From Psychroserpens sp. Hel_I_66 (GTDB lineage Bacteria > Bacteroidota > Bacteroidia > Flavobacteriales > Flavobacteriaceae): a DNA stretch of 64,000 nt. The stretch lies in contig NZ_JUGU01000001.1 in NCBI RefSeq assembly GCF_000799465.1, positions 1,364,001 to 1,428,000 on the forward strand, read 5' to 3'. Position 1 is the stretch's first letter. The number at the start of each line of letters is the position of its first letter. The notes beneath the pieces were generated by a model. It was given only the letters and a program-made list of their open reading frames with translations, was not told the DNA's origin and made no database searches. Shown here piece after piece: positions 1 through 8,845 of the stretch. The position numbers and the translations under genes are program-made.

Positions 1-751
1 TTAAAACACCTACCAAAACCATTTTTTTCTTGGACACGTACCACTCATCAATACAGTCTTTCAATTCAGCCTGATCAATTTTTGAGGGTTTTGTGCCAAA
101 ATCCTCTAATTCTGGATTTACAGATAATTGTTTCACAGTTTCATAAAGCGGTTCGTCAAAAGGGATATTTATGTGTACTGGGCCTTTATTAAAATACGCC
201 AAATCGATCGCTCTATTAATCTCTTCCTCATTGTAGGATTGAATACTTTGTTGCAACCCCAAAATACGCTCAAGCTTATTTTCTAAGCTTTTAAATATTG
301 GAAGCTCATCTTTATCTGAAACCCCATGCTCATCCTTTATATCTAATTTAAGATTTACCGAATATAGAATGTGATTTTGAAATACGTCTTTTTGATTTAT
401 AGTTTGTCCGTCGCCAATACCAATTAAATGTTTTGGTCTATCTGCGGAAAGAACAACCAGAGGAATATCACTATAAAAAGCCTCTGCAATTGCAGGATAA
501 TAATTTAACAATGCGCTTCCCGAGGTACAGACTACAGCTGTTGGCTCACCAATTTGCTGGGCGATACCCAATGCAAAAAACGCTGCACATCTCTCATCTA
601 CGATACTATAGCAATTAAAAGATTCATCGTTTGTAAATCCAAGAGTTAATGGAGCGTTTCTACTTCCCGGAGAAATAATTATGTGCTTTATGTTCTTGAG
701 CTTACATAATTGAATAACAGTTTGTGCAAGCGGAATTTTAGGGTATATCAT
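1..751 (-). CDS. menD: MenD, N-terminal 250 residues (cut by window edge)
   Basis: 2-Succinyl-5-enolpyruvyl-6-hydroxy-3-cyclohexene-1-carboxylate synthase, the thiamine-diphosphate enzyme that joins isochorismate and 2-oxoglutarate in menaquinone synthesis. The translation starts at ATG 751 (MIYPKIPLAQTVIQLC) and stays open to base 2. It shows the pyrimidine-binding domain with SPGSRNAPLTLGF, the VDERCAAFFALG segment carrying the cofactor-activating Glu, and TSGSALLNYYPAIAEA followed by LSADRPKHL. About 250 of roughly 550-580 usual residues are present; the cofactor-phosphate-binding C-terminal part lies outside. It sits downstream of menF on the same strand, with a glycosyltransferase between. 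Identification by motif recognition is secure. Confidence 0.93.
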   Translation of the reverse strand, partial: MIYPKIPLAQTVIQLCKLKNIKHIIISPGSRNAPLTLGFTNDESFNCYSIVDERCAAFFALGIAQQIGEPTAVVCTSGSALLNYYPAIAEAFYSDIPLVVLSADRPKHLIGIGDGQTINQKDVFQNHILYSVNLKLDIKDEHGVSDKDELPIFKSLENKLERILGLQQSIQSYNEEEINRAIDLAYFNKGPVHINIPFDEPLYETVKQLSVNPELEDFGTKPSKIDQAELKDCIDEWYVSKKKMVLVGVL

Positions 752-844
752 CTTAATACAAATATAAAACGATTAGATTAAAGAAGAATTATTATTGCAT
801 GCATTTGGCAAATAATAAGCAAATTAGTTTTACAATCACAGTAA

Positions 845-1903
845 TTACGAATCTAAAATACGTTCTATAATTTTTAAACTGTCATCAATTGATGTCGTGT
901 TTGTGTTTATGGCAGTATTTTGTGGACCATAAGGTTTATATTCTTCAATGTTTGCTTTTGAAAACAGACCAACGGTGGGAGTTAATGAGGCGGAAGCTAA
1001 GTGCATCATACCACTATCTGCTCCAATAAAGATTTCTGTATTGTGCATTACAGATGCAATCTCTCTAATATCCTTACTGTAATACGTTTTCTCTCTAAAC
1101 TGAATTTGCGACACATTCTCTATTGGCAATATTTCAAGAATTTGATATGCTGTGAATTTTGCTTTTAACTTGGTGTAAAACTCGTCCCAAAATTCTGTAC
1201 TGTAACATTTTGCCCCAGTTGCAAATGTGAATATTCCAATCACTGGTTTATCTGTTTTTACGATTTTCTTAAGTGCTAGCTTGCCTTTAGATTTCTCCTC
1301 AGTAGTGAGCTTAATGTCTAACAACGGAATATTTTTATCGTTGAATTCTCTTATATTCCGAAGAAAATATCTTAAATCATAAATAGGCCCTAAAGCGATG
1401 TGTTTTCTATGCTTAAACTCTATTGGTGTTTCTTCACTTGTACCACCAAACACTTTATATTCTGCTCTTGATAGTTTTGTTAATAATCGCCCTGAAGATG
1501 AGCCCTCTACAGCATTTATGACCAAATCATATTCTTTTACTTTCACTTTACCCCAAAGTGATGCGTATTTTATGAGACTATTAAACGGTTTTCTAGGAAG
1601 TGGCAGATAGTTATTTATTTTTTCATACTTGCCAAAAACGATAGGTGCCAAATAATCGCCTCTAATTAAAATATCAATTTTACTATTTGGGAACACATGA
1701 GAAAGCTCTGCAATAATTGGTGTTGTCAAAATCAAATTCCCTAACCTGTGATTTGGTCTAAGAACTAATATTTTTTTAACATTTTCAAGTTCTGACAAAT
1801 TATTGAAATCTAGGGAAACACTGCTCCCAACATTTCTGGTGATTGCATACATTGCCTTTCTTCTCAACTCGTTTATGCTTAAACTTTGTAATGAAAATTT
1901 CAT
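845..1903 (-). CDS. Glycosyltransferase family 9 (heptosyltransferase-like)
   Basis: A 352-residue GT-B fold protein of the ADP-heptose:LPS heptosyltransferase family (GT9). The N-terminal Rossmann half begins with LVLRPNHRLGNLILTTPII, the usual R-x-D-x-x-G-D-x-x-L-x-x-P acceptor-side motif in altered form. The C-terminal donor-binding half has IFIGADSGMMHLASASLTP, matching the family signature G-x-D-S-G-x-x-H-L-A. It probably transfers a sugar to lipooligosaccharide or another surface glycan at the cytoplasmic face of the inner membrane. It lies between menF and menD on the same strand, although it has no evident link to quinone synthesis. Donor sugar and acceptor cannot be told from sequence. 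Confidence 0.85.
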   Translation of the reverse strand: MKFSLQSLSINELRRKAMYAITRNVGSSVSLDFNNLSELENVKKILVLRPNHRLGNLILTTPIIAELSHVFPNSKIDILIRGDYLAPIVFGKYEKINNYLPLPRKPFNSLIKYASLWGKVKVKEYDLVINAVEGSSSGRLLTKLSRAEYKVFGGTSEETPIEFKHRKHIALGPIYDLRYFLRNIREFNDKNIPLLDIKLTTEEKSKGKLALKKIVKTDKPVIGIFTFATGAKCYSTEFWDEFYTKLKAKFTAYQILEILPIENVSQIQFREKTYYSKDIREIASVMHNTEIFIGADSGMMHLASASLTPTVGLFSKANIEEYKPYGPQNTAINTNTTSIDDSLKIIERILDS

Positions 1904-1937
1904 AATTCAAATTAAAATCTAAATATAGTAATAATGA

Positions 1938-3074
1938 TTATTTCAATATTACTTTTTTAATTGTAAACGATTTTGCAACTGTTTCTTCCCATTCCTTTTG
2001 TGGTTTAGAATCTTTAACGACTCCTCCTCCAACATAAATCAAAATGTCGTTTTTAGAGATTTGCATACAACGTAAATTGACAAATAATTCACTTGTGGTT
2101 TTTACACTTGAGTACGCGTTATTCTCGACGTTTCGTTTATTTTTATTTCTACTTTTTGAAGTTTTTAGATTGAGTTCTCCTAAAAAACCAGTGTAAAACT
2201 CACGGTTATAGCCTTCATTTTCTAAAATAAAATTCTTGGTTATTTTTTTAGGCAAACCACAAACTGCTGGAGTTGGGTGTAATGCAAAAATCACGTCCTT
2301 AATACTATCTGATTTTAAAACTCCCGAAATTTTAGACTGTAAATGCAGCAACTCTCCTGCTCTAATGGTTTTAACTGGTGAAGCCTCACATTGCTCTACA
2401 AAAGGGCTCAACTCTTGCAAAATATAATTGGTCACTAAATATTGTTCATTACTGTTTTTTGAATCCCAATTAATATTTTCATCTCCATCAAATTGTCTTG
2501 TACCAGCCAACGACATCGTTTTAAACCGCTGTCCTTCTACTTTTAATAATGTCTCTGGGGTTGCTCCCAACCACAATCCTATTTTTGGATGGTACCATAA
2601 ATAGACTAATGCGGTAGCATAATTTTGTAATAATGAAAGGAAAAAATCAATGGGATTATTTTCTAAAACAGGTAATGTTTCAACTCTGGATAATACTACT
2701 TTTTCAAATGTATTCTCACCAATGGCATCAATTCCTTTTTGAACTAATTTGAGATGTCTTTGATGGTTTTCTTCGGAAATATCAACTAACAAGTCTTTTT
2801 TTAGTGCACTAGGATTGTGATCGTTCTCTAATGGAAAAGAAAAAGCTGTAGAACTGATTTTAGAACTTTCCGAAGGAAAAATTATCGTTTCCTTTTTTGA
2901 ATCGAACGGGGAAAAAACAAATCCACTCTCTGTGAAATCTTTTACGTGATAAACTGTATTATCTTTTTGAAGTATAGATTTAACAAGCGTTTCGTGGGGT
3001 TTTCTATAAACAACAAAAGGAAGATTTTTATTAAAATGCGCTTCTATGTCATTCAAGAATTCGTCTGGTGCCAT
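1938..3074 (-). CDS. menF: Isochorismate synthase (menaquinone-type)
   Basis: A chorismate-binding enzyme of 378 residues that isomerises chorismate to isochorismate, the first committed step of menaquinone synthesis. The C-terminal half carries the family signatures: LWLGATPETLL, FKTMSLAGTR, the LHPTPAVCGLPK segment typical of isochorismate synthases rather than anthranilate synthases, and a final LRCMQI...YVGGGVV strand pair that binds chorismate and magnesium. The ATG at 3074 follows the stop of the upstream thioesterase gene by two bases, so the two are translationally coupled. Neighbouring menD supports a menaquinone rather than siderophore role (entC is the alternative name for the same chemistry). 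Confidence 0.9.
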   Translation of the reverse strand: MAPDEFLNDIEAHFNKNLPFVVYRKPHETLVKSILQKDNTVYHVKDFTESGFVFSPFDSKKETIIFPSESSKISSTAFSFPLENDHNPSALKKDLLVDISEENHQRHLKLVQKGIDAIGENTFEKVVLSRVETLPVLENNPIDFFLSLLQNYATALVYLWYHPKIGLWLGATPETLLKVEGQRFKTMSLAGTRQFDGDENINWDSKNSNEQYLVTNYILQELSPFVEQCEASPVKTIRAGELLHLQSKISGVLKSDSIKDVIFALHPTPAVCGLPKKITKNFILENEGYNREFYTGFLGELNLKTSKSRNKNKRNVENNAYSSVKTTSELFVNLRCMQISKNDILIYVGGGVVKDSKPQKEWEETVAKSFTIKKVILK

Positions 3075-3076
3075 TC

Positions 3077-3502
3077 TTATTTCTTTTTTGGAAGCGAAAT
3101 GGTAGATAATCTACAAATTGAGACCAAATTATCATGATCATCAGTCACTCTAATATCTAAAAGCTGTGTGGTTCGACCTTTATGCAAAAATGTTGCTTTG
3201 GCGTAAACGTAACCTTCTGTAACACTTTTTAGGTGGTTGGCAGTGATTTCTAATCCGCGAACGAATTTATTCTCGATATCCAAAAAAATATGCGATGCAA
3301 AACTCCCAACACTTTCTGCCAAAGCTGCAGTTGCTCCTCCATGCAAAACACCATCTGGTTGAAAAACTCTTGAGTTGACTGGCATTCTAGCAACGAGAAA
3401 ATCATCACCGTAATCTACCATTTCAATATTTAAGGTTTCCATCAATGTATTTTTACTGGCTGCATTGGCTCTATTGAGAACTTCTTCTTTAGATAATTGC
3501 AT
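3077..3502 (-). CDS. Hotdog-fold acyl-CoA thioesterase, probable DHNA-CoA hydrolase
   Basis: A 141-residue single hotdog domain of the PaaI/YdiI type. The diagnostic segment is VLHGGATAALAESVGSFAS, in which the Glu of AES is the expected catalytic acid of YdiI/MenI-type thioesterases. YdiI in Escherichia coli hydrolyses 1,4-dihydroxy-2-naphthoyl-CoA, and the two-base spacing to menF plus nearby menD make the same job likely here. That substrate is inferred from context; generic phenylacetyl-CoA thioesterase activity is the alternative. It is the first gene of the minus-strand men cluster and diverges from the esterase gene 49 bases away. Confidence 0.85.
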   Translation of the reverse strand: MQLSKEEVLNRANAASKNTLMETLNIEMVDYGDDFLVARMPVNSRVFQPDGVLHGGATAALAESVGSFASHIFLDIENKFVRGLEITANHLKSVTEGYVYAKATFLHKGRTTQLLDIRVTDDHDNLVSICRLSTISLPKKK

Positions 3503-3539
3503 AGATTTACTGTATTTTTAAGGTCTAATTATTGAATTA

Positions 3540-3547
3540 CAAAAATA
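3540..3547 (-). promoter_or_regulatory. Candidate -7 box for the thioesterase-menF operon
   Basis: Reading leftward the sequence is TATTTTTG, an exact match to the Bacteroidota -7 consensus TAnnTTTG, 38 bases before the thioesterase ATG at 3502. No convincing -33 TTG was found at the expected distance, so this is a weak single-box call. Confidence 0.35.
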
Positions 3548-3551
3548 CAAA

Positions 3552-4187
3552 ATGAATTCTACAGAAAAGGATATTTCTTATAAGACTACAAACAGTTATT
3601 CAACCTTAAATACGCTCACAAAAAACACTCAAAATGTTTGGTTTGTTTGTCATGGCTTGGGTTATTTGAGCAGATACTTTTTAAAATACTTTAAGGGTTT
3701 AAATCCTGATGAAAATTATATTATTGCTCCTCAGGCACCGAGTAAATATTATATTTCTCCAGGTTTTAAACATGTTGGGGCAAGTTGGCTAACGAGAGAG
3801 AACACTAAATTGGAAACCAAAAATATAATGGCTTATTATGATTCTATTTTTGATGAAGAGGAGATTTCCGAAGAAAAGAATTTAATAGTCTTAGGCTATT
3901 CCCAAGGTGTTAGTGTTGCCATGCGCTATGTTGCGAAAAGACAACTTAATTGTTCGCAGTTGGTATTGCATTCTGGCGGAATTCCGAAGGAATTGGAAAA
4001 AGAGGATTTCAAGTTTTTTACTGGTAAAGTAAAACTTATTTATGGTACAAATGATGAATACCTTAACGAAGAAAGGATTGTACAAGAACATGGTAAAGCC
4101 ATGGCGCTTTTTGGCAAACAATTGGAGATAATTTCTTTTGATGGTGTTCATGAGGTGAATGTGAAATTAATCTATAAGCTGGTTTAA
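3552..4187 (+). CDS. Phospholipase/carboxylesterase-type alpha/beta hydrolase
   Basis: A 211-residue cytoplasmic serine hydrolase resembling the phospholipase/carboxylesterase (YpfH, acyl-protein thioesterase-like) family. The visible elements are FVCHGLGYLSRYF (oxyanion region), the nucleophile elbow VLGYSQGVSVA (G-x-S-x-G), LIYGTNDEYL holding the likely catalytic Asp, and a late GVHEVN His. There is no signal peptide. The gene is read with the GNAT gene that begins two bases after its stop. Substrate unknown. It contains two copies of the TTCCGAAG octamer, read in different frames (ISEE and IPKE). Confidence 0.82.
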   Translation: MNSTEKDISYKTTNSYSTLNTLTKNTQNVWFVCHGLGYLSRYFLKYFKGLNPDENYIIAPQAPSKYYISPGFKHVGASWLTRENTKLETKNIMAYYDSIFDEEEISEEKNLIVLGYSQGVSVAMRYVAKRQLNCSQLVLHSGGIPKELEKEDFKFFTGKVKLIYGTNDEYLNEERIVQEHGKAMALFGKQLEIISFDGVHEVNVKLIYKLV

Positions 4188-4189
4188 AG

Positions 4190-4762
4190 ATGAACATACC
4201 ACTATTAGAAAATAATCGTGTTAAATTATCTCTTCTCACTTTGGATAATTATCTTGAAATAAGAGATGTTTCTCAAGAAAAGGATTTAATTCAGTATTCA
4301 CCAAGTACAATTTCTACTGCGGAAAGCCTAAAAAATTACGTAGAAACCGCAATTAGTGGTTTTGAAGATAACGCTGCAATACCATTTATAGTTTACGATA
4401 AAATCAAACAGAAATATGCTGGAAGCACGCGTTTTGGATTGATTAATTGGACAAACAAAGTATTGCACATAGGCTGGACTTGGATTGGTCATGAATTTCA
4501 AGGCTCAGGGTTAAATAAACATATTAAATATTTAATGATTGAATACGCATTTGAAATACTAAACTTTGAAAAAGTTGAATTTAGAATTGATGAGCGCAAT
4601 CAAAAATCTAGAAAAGCGGTTGAAAAATTAGGTGCAACACTTGAAGGCATTCTACGAAAAGATGTTGTTATGAGAGATAACTTTAGAAGAAATACATGTT
4701 GCTATGGTATTTTAAAAGAAGAATGGCCAACTATTAAAAGTTCTATTTTTAAAGATTTTTAA
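4190..4762 (+). CDS. GNAT N-acetyltransferase, RimJ/RimL type
   Basis: A 190-residue acetyltransferase of the RimJ/RimL subgroup (Acetyltransf_3). The pattern of that group is seen: an N-terminal ENNRVKLSLLTLDNY start, YAGSTRFGLINW, IGWTWIGHEFQGSGLNKHIKY (acetyl-CoA pyrophosphate loop in modified form), and VEFRIDERNQKSRKAVEKLG near the end. The substrate could be a protein N-terminus or a small molecule. It follows the esterase gene by two bases, so they are cotranscribed, and ends three bases before the stop of the convergent gene on the other strand. Confidence 0.85.
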   Translation: MNIPLLENNRVKLSLLTLDNYLEIRDVSQEKDLIQYSPSTISTAESLKNYVETAISGFEDNAAIPFIVYDKIKQKYAGSTRFGLINWTNKVLHIGWTWIGHEFQGSGLNKHIKYLMIEYAFEILNFEKVEFRIDERNQKSRKAVEKLGATLEGILRKDVVMRDNFRRNTCCYGILKEEWPTIKSSIFKDF

Positions 4763-4765
4763 AAT

Positions 4766-6037
4766 CTAATTACATTCAAAACAATGTATCAATCCGTCGT
4801 TAAATTCTTCATCTTCTGAGCCTTTTAGATCACGACGAACTTCTCCTTGCCTATCAATTTCTTGTTTGAATCTTATGGCATATTCTGTCAAATTGTTTCT
4901 GCGACTAATAATTTTAGCAGTAATTTCAGTTTGATTGAGGTCTCTGATATTTTTTGGCCAAACCATGAAAGATTCATTTATGATCTTATCTGTTAATTTA
5001 TCTTGGATGGCTTTAGCTTCCGTAGTAAAAAACGCCTCATCTGTATCTAATAAAAAATAACGATCAAAGGGATAAACCAGACCTTCCATAAAATCTATAT
5101 TCTTTTCAAAAGGTCTTAATTTTGGCACAACATGTTGATTGCTAATAATTGACGGGATGATGCCATCGGTATCAAAAAAAGCGTTGTCCCTATCGCCTGG
5201 AATTGGAATTGCCAAATAGCTGCTATCTGTTTTTTGTACCGCAAAACCCCATTGTTTGGCATGTCTATCCCAGTCTCCAATAATGAAATCAAAAAGACGA
5301 GCTCTTATTAATGCTTTTTTATCAATATGTAACTTGGAGCCTAATTCTTGTTTTAATTCCTGCAAATTATCAGTATCTACGATTTCATCAATATGCTCTA
5401 GGTTGGTCCAATTGACATCGCCTTTAGTTTCGTATTCCAATAAAAATAAGCGGTTACCAAATTTATCGTTGTAGGTATCTAATTTTTTTTGCTTCGGAAG
5501 AAAAACGACTCGCGGGTTGGTATGTAGCACCTCAACAGCTTCAGATAATCTTGCAGACAATAACGCTCCATATGGATGTTGGGCAGAAATACCATCAACA
5601 ACAATATTCTCAAGTCCCAGTTTGGTTGCAAACTGAGGTATCAATGGTTTTGGGTCTTTGTTTATGCTTCGTAATGCATATTCAATACTATCACTGGTCA
5701 CTAGTTTTAGAGAATGGGTTTGGTTGCCACCGCCTTCTTTCATAATGGTAACGCCTCCAAAAAGTGTATCTAAAAACAAAATACGAACTTGTACAGGCGC
5801 TGCCCAAACATCGCGATATTGTTCGCCTTGCATAATTTCCTTAATGTAATTTGGCTCATACAGATAACTGGCTGCTACCAGAACCGAATCATAATCGTGG
5901 AAATTTACTGACTCAATATTTTCTAAATTTAAAACTTTATTGCGTTCAAAAGTATTGTCTGTGCTCGATAATGACCAGTATGTCAACACTATAAATAGCA
6001 AAACCGCAACAATTATAAAGTAGAAAACTTTTTTCAT
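4766..6037 (-). CDS. Membrane-anchored protein with HipA/FAM20-like kinase core motifs
   Basis: A 423-residue protein with one N-terminal hydrophobic anchor (residues 4-23) and no lipobox cysteine, so it probably faces the periplasm. The body carries GGGNQTHSLKLV (103-112) and YALRSINKD (120-128), then RLFDFIIGDWDRHAKQW (247-263) and PIPGDRDNAFF (279-288). The same set of blocks occurs in Bacteroidota proteins that fuse this region to phosphoesterase or outer-membrane modules. The order Lys/Arg strand, D-x-D-R-H, then D-R-D resembles the catalytic and metal-binding motifs of atypical kinases such as HipA, CotH and FAM20. Kinase activity is inferred. It stands alone, convergent with the GNAT gene. 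Confidence 0.6.
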   Translation of the reverse strand: MKKVFYFIIVAVLLFIVLTYWSLSSTDNTFERNKVLNLENIESVNFHDYDSVLVAASYLYEPNYIKEIMQGEQYRDVWAAPVQVRILFLDTLFGGVTIMKEGGGNQTHSLKLVTSDSIEYALRSINKDPKPLIPQFATKLGLENIVVDGISAQHPYGALLSARLSEAVEVLHTNPRVVFLPKQKKLDTYNDKFGNRLFLLEYETKGDVNWTNLEHIDEIVDTDNLQELKQELGSKLHIDKKALIRARLFDFIIGDWDRHAKQWGFAVQKTDSSYLAIPIPGDRDNAFFDTDGIIPSIISNQHVVPKLRPFEKNIDFMEGLVYPFDRYFLLDTDEAFFTTEAKAIQDKLTDKIINESFMVWPKNIRDLNQTEITAKIISRRNNLTEYAIRFKQEIDRQGEVRRDLKGSEDEEFNDGLIHCFECN

Positions 6038-6212
6038 TTACATTAAAATTTTGCTACGAATTTAAGCGTTTTATAAGGGATTTATTATCGCTTATAAACA
6101 TTTAGTTGACCGGATTACAATTTATAATTATATAAATTAAACAAGTCAAAATACAACGATAATTGAAGCTCTAAATATGAGAATGAAATTTTATATAGAT
6201 TGCTAAAATTAT

Positions 6213-7160
6213 TTAATTTACCAAATTAGCAACAATTTCTTTAACGGGAAGAATTTCTTTGGTATGCTCAATACTTGGTCCTGCAACCCAAACGGTTTTA
6301 TAAGTAGCTTTTTTAGCTGCATTCTCTGTAGCTTTCATACCTATTGAAAAACGAACCATTTTAACCCATTTTTTAAGTGTCTTATTTTTGTTAAGAAGAT
6401 TTTCCAACCACGTAGCTTTAGTACCTATCTTTTGAACATAAGGTGTGTTTATTACTGTACATGGCGTGCCAGAGATTCGCTCTGTCATCACTATATCCTT
6501 TTCACCGTAATCAATACACGCTTGTTTGTACTCGTCTGTAACTCCAGCTTCAATGGATGCAATAAACGGACTTCCAACACTAACACCTTCTGCTCCATAG
6601 CTCAACATTTTATCAAGATCTGCTTTACAACCAACACCTCCAGCAGAGATCACTGGGATTTGTAACTCTTTACTCAATAAGTTTGTTAAGTCTTGAGGTG
6701 ATAATCCACCTCTATGTCCTCCTGCTTCATTATTTACTGCAATGGCAGCATCGGCACCTAATTGCTCAACCTTTTTCGCAAAACGTAAATCTGTTACGTC
6801 ACAAAACACTTTAATACCAACAGCATGCGCTTGATTGATTGTTTCTTCTGGACTACCTAGTGAGGTAATTATAAAATCACAACCTTCTTCACAGATTACC
6901 TCTAACTGACCTTTATATTTGATATTTGATTTGTTCACTATAAGATTAAAACCAAAAGATCCTCCATCTACTTTATTGGCTTTCAACTCTCTAATTGCTG
7001 CCCGTAACTCTTCAAGAGTTCTATAATTAAGAGCAGGAATACAACCTGCAATTCCAGATTTCATAGCCTCTGTAACCATTGCCACATTAGACACCAAAAA
7101 CATAGGAGCCTGTATCATTGGATATTTAATTTGGAGTAGCTGAGTGAGTTTGGTTTGCAT
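6213..7160 (-). CDS. Nitronate monooxygenase family flavoprotein
   Basis: A 315-residue FMN-dependent TIM barrel of the 2-nitropropane dioxygenase/nitronate monooxygenase family. It starts YPMIQAPMFLVSNVAMV, has the NNEAGGHRGGL segment bearing the catalytic His, and the phosphate-binding PVISAGGVG...LSYGAEGVSVGSPFIAS. These enzymes oxidise alkyl nitronates, though many paralogues act in enoyl reduction or unknown detoxification, so the substrate is uncertain. Single-gene unit with an apparent promoter 21 bases upstream. Confidence 0.88.
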   Translation of the reverse strand: MQTKLTQLLQIKYPMIQAPMFLVSNVAMVTEAMKSGIAGCIPALNYRTLEELRAAIRELKANKVDGGSFGFNLIVNKSNIKYKGQLEVICEEGCDFIITSLGSPEETINQAHAVGIKVFCDVTDLRFAKKVEQLGADAAIAVNNEAGGHRGGLSPQDLTNLLSKELQIPVISAGGVGCKADLDKMLSYGAEGVSVGSPFIASIEAGVTDEYKQACIDYGEKDIVMTERISGTPCTVINTPYVQKIGTKATWLENLLNKNKTLKKWVKMVRFSIGMKATENAAKKATYKTVWVAGPSIEHTKEILPVKEIVANLVN

Positions 7161-7180
7161 ACTTTTTATATTGAGTTGAA

Positions 7181-7188
7181 CAAATATA
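7181..7188 (-). promoter_or_regulatory. Candidate -7 box for the nitronate monooxygenase gene
   Basis: Leftward sequence TATATTTG matches the Bacteroidota -7 consensus TAnnTTTG, 21 bases before the ATG at 7160. No clear -33 element was seen. Confidence 0.35.
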
Positions 7189-7216
7189 ATAAATATTATG
7201 CATGCATAGTAGTTTA

Positions 7217-8446
7217 CTAATCATGAAATCTATAATAACCACATTTTAAATATGCTCCTTCTGTAAAACCAATGGGATGGTCAATATCATGTTGTGTTTT
7301 TTGTTCTACGGAAAATGAACGTTTTGTAGAAATTAAAGTCTGCTCATTGACGTCATAAAAAGCTGTTGCAGGTACACGAGATGAACATGAAGCCAATACC
7401 AACAAGCCTTCTCTAGCTGTCAATTGCTCTCCCAATCTTGCCAATTGGGCATACTTTTTTTTGGCTAGTTGAATTTCGGTTTGTTGTTTTGCAAAACTTG
7501 GTGGATCAATAACAACAACATCAAATTTCTTTTTTTCTTTAATGAGCTGTTCCAATATTTTAAACGCATCACCAGCTAAAGTAAAATGAGTACCAGGATA
7601 TTCATTTAAGTTTCCGTTTTGTTTTGCAATCTCTAAAGCTTGCTCACTAATATCTAAACTTGTCACTTCCCTGGCTCCATTGGCTAAAGCATGTACTGAG
7701 AATCCGCCAGCATAAGAAAACACGTCTAAAACTGTTTTATTTTCACTTAACAAACCTACTTGCCTTCTATTTTCGCGATGGTCTAAAAAATAGCCTGTTT
7801 TATGACCCTTGATTACATTGGCAGAGAAATTAACGCCATGTTCTTTGAACATAACAACTTCATTTTCTAAGTTTCCATAAACTACTTCACCGTCTTTTAA
7901 TTGATGTGAGTTGGATTGCTGTAATCCTCGACTCAATCTCATAACTACTGTTTTGCAACCTGATGTTTCCACCAAACTTTCTAGAATTGTATTAAGATAT
8001 GGAAGCCAAATTTCAGAATATAATTTAACGACTAATACAGAATTGTAAACATCTGCGATCAATGATGGAAACCCGTCATTCTCTCCAAATATCAACCGGT
8101 AACTTGTGGTTTCGGTTTTTAGTAACGAGAGTCGTTTTTGGTGTGCTTTTTTAATTTTCCGAAGAAAAAAATCTGCATCAATTTGTGTCGGTTTATCCTG
8201 ACTATAAATCATTTTGATACGAATTGGAGAGTCTGCATCGTATATGCCAATTCCAATCATTCCGTTTTTTCGCTTTCCGAAGATAATAGCCAGATCACCT
8301 GTTTGCGCATCATCATTAATTTTTACAATACTATCTGAAAACACCCAAGGATGACCTTGTTGCACGTAATTCTCTCCTTTTGAAGTGAGTTTTATGGCGA
8401 GACGATTTTGCTTTAAATTAGTAGGTATTGATAATGAAAATGTCAT
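7217..8446 (-). CDS. Class I rRNA methyltransferase, RlmI/YccW type
   Basis: A 409-residue SAM-dependent RNA methyltransferase with the RlmI arrangement: an N-terminal PUA domain (GENYVQQGHPWVFSDSI, residues 25-41), a central domain with YRLIFGENDGFPSLIADVY, and a C-terminal Rossmann fold with VLDVFSYAGGFSVHA, SLDISEQALE and the catalytic-region motif VVIDPPSFAK followed by VLASCSSRV. Escherichia coli RlmI makes m5C1962 in 23S rRNA; orthology is likely but not provable here. Two TTCCGAAG octamers lie inside the gene. Confidence 0.88.
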   Translation of the reverse strand: MTFSLSIPTNLKQNRLAIKLTSKGENYVQQGHPWVFSDSIVKINDDAQTGDLAIIFGKRKNGMIGIGIYDADSPIRIKMIYSQDKPTQIDADFFLRKIKKAHQKRLSLLKTETTSYRLIFGENDGFPSLIADVYNSVLVVKLYSEIWLPYLNTILESLVETSGCKTVVMRLSRGLQQSNSHQLKDGEVVYGNLENEVVMFKEHGVNFSANVIKGHKTGYFLDHRENRRQVGLLSENKTVLDVFSYAGGFSVHALANGAREVTSLDISEQALEIAKQNGNLNEYPGTHFTLAGDAFKILEQLIKEKKKFDVVVIDPPSFAKQQTEIQLAKKKYAQLARLGEQLTAREGLLVLASCSSRVPATAFYDVNEQTLISTKRSFSVEQKTQHDIDHPIGFTEGAYLKCGYYRFHD

Positions 8447-8511
8447 GAAATTATCTTGTAATTAATAGATTGCAAATTAATTCGATTTTATAGAAAACGG
8501 TATGTTATCTC

Positions 8512-8555
8512 AAAAAAAAAGCGTTTCTAAATATAAAATTTAGAAACGCTTTTTA
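8512..8555 (-). terminator. Rho-independent terminator after csbD (bidirectional shape)
   Basis: A perfect 12-bp stem, GCGTTTCTAAAT at 8521-8532 pairing with 8538-8549, with a five-base loop and an A-run on the left that becomes a U-run for leftward transcripts. It lies just past the csbD stop at 8572. T residues on the right would also let it work rightward. Confidence 0.85.
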
Positions 8556-8571
8556 GATTTCAAATTGGATT

Positions 8572-8757
8572 CTACCAGTTATCAATCTCTTTTTTTACTT
8601 CTTCTTTTGATTTGCCATAGCGTTCTTGCATTTTACCTGCAAGTTTATCCATGTTACCTTCAGCTTCAGCGTACTCATCATCGGTAATTTTTCCATATTT
8701 CTTTTTGAAATCACCTTTTATTTGTTTCCACTTGCCTTTAAATTGATCTTCGTTCAT
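8572..8757 (-). CDS. CsbD family stress protein
   Basis: A 61-residue hydrophilic protein with the CsbD domain over its whole length: MNEDQFKGKWKQIKGDFKKK at the start, then GKITDDEYAEAEGNMDKLAG and a lysine-rich end. CsbD proteins are general-stress induced in several phyla, and their biochemical role is unknown. Monocistronic, with its own strong terminator. Confidence 0.9.
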   Translation of the reverse strand: MNEDQFKGKWKQIKGDFKKKYGKITDDEYAEAEGNMDKLAGKMQERYGKSKEEVKKEIDNW

Positions 8758-8845
8758 AATAATAAAGTTTTTAATTAATACTTAAAGATATTGACAAAAG
8801 AGAGACATCGTTTGTGTTATCAAATTAAAAATTAACGCAATTAAG

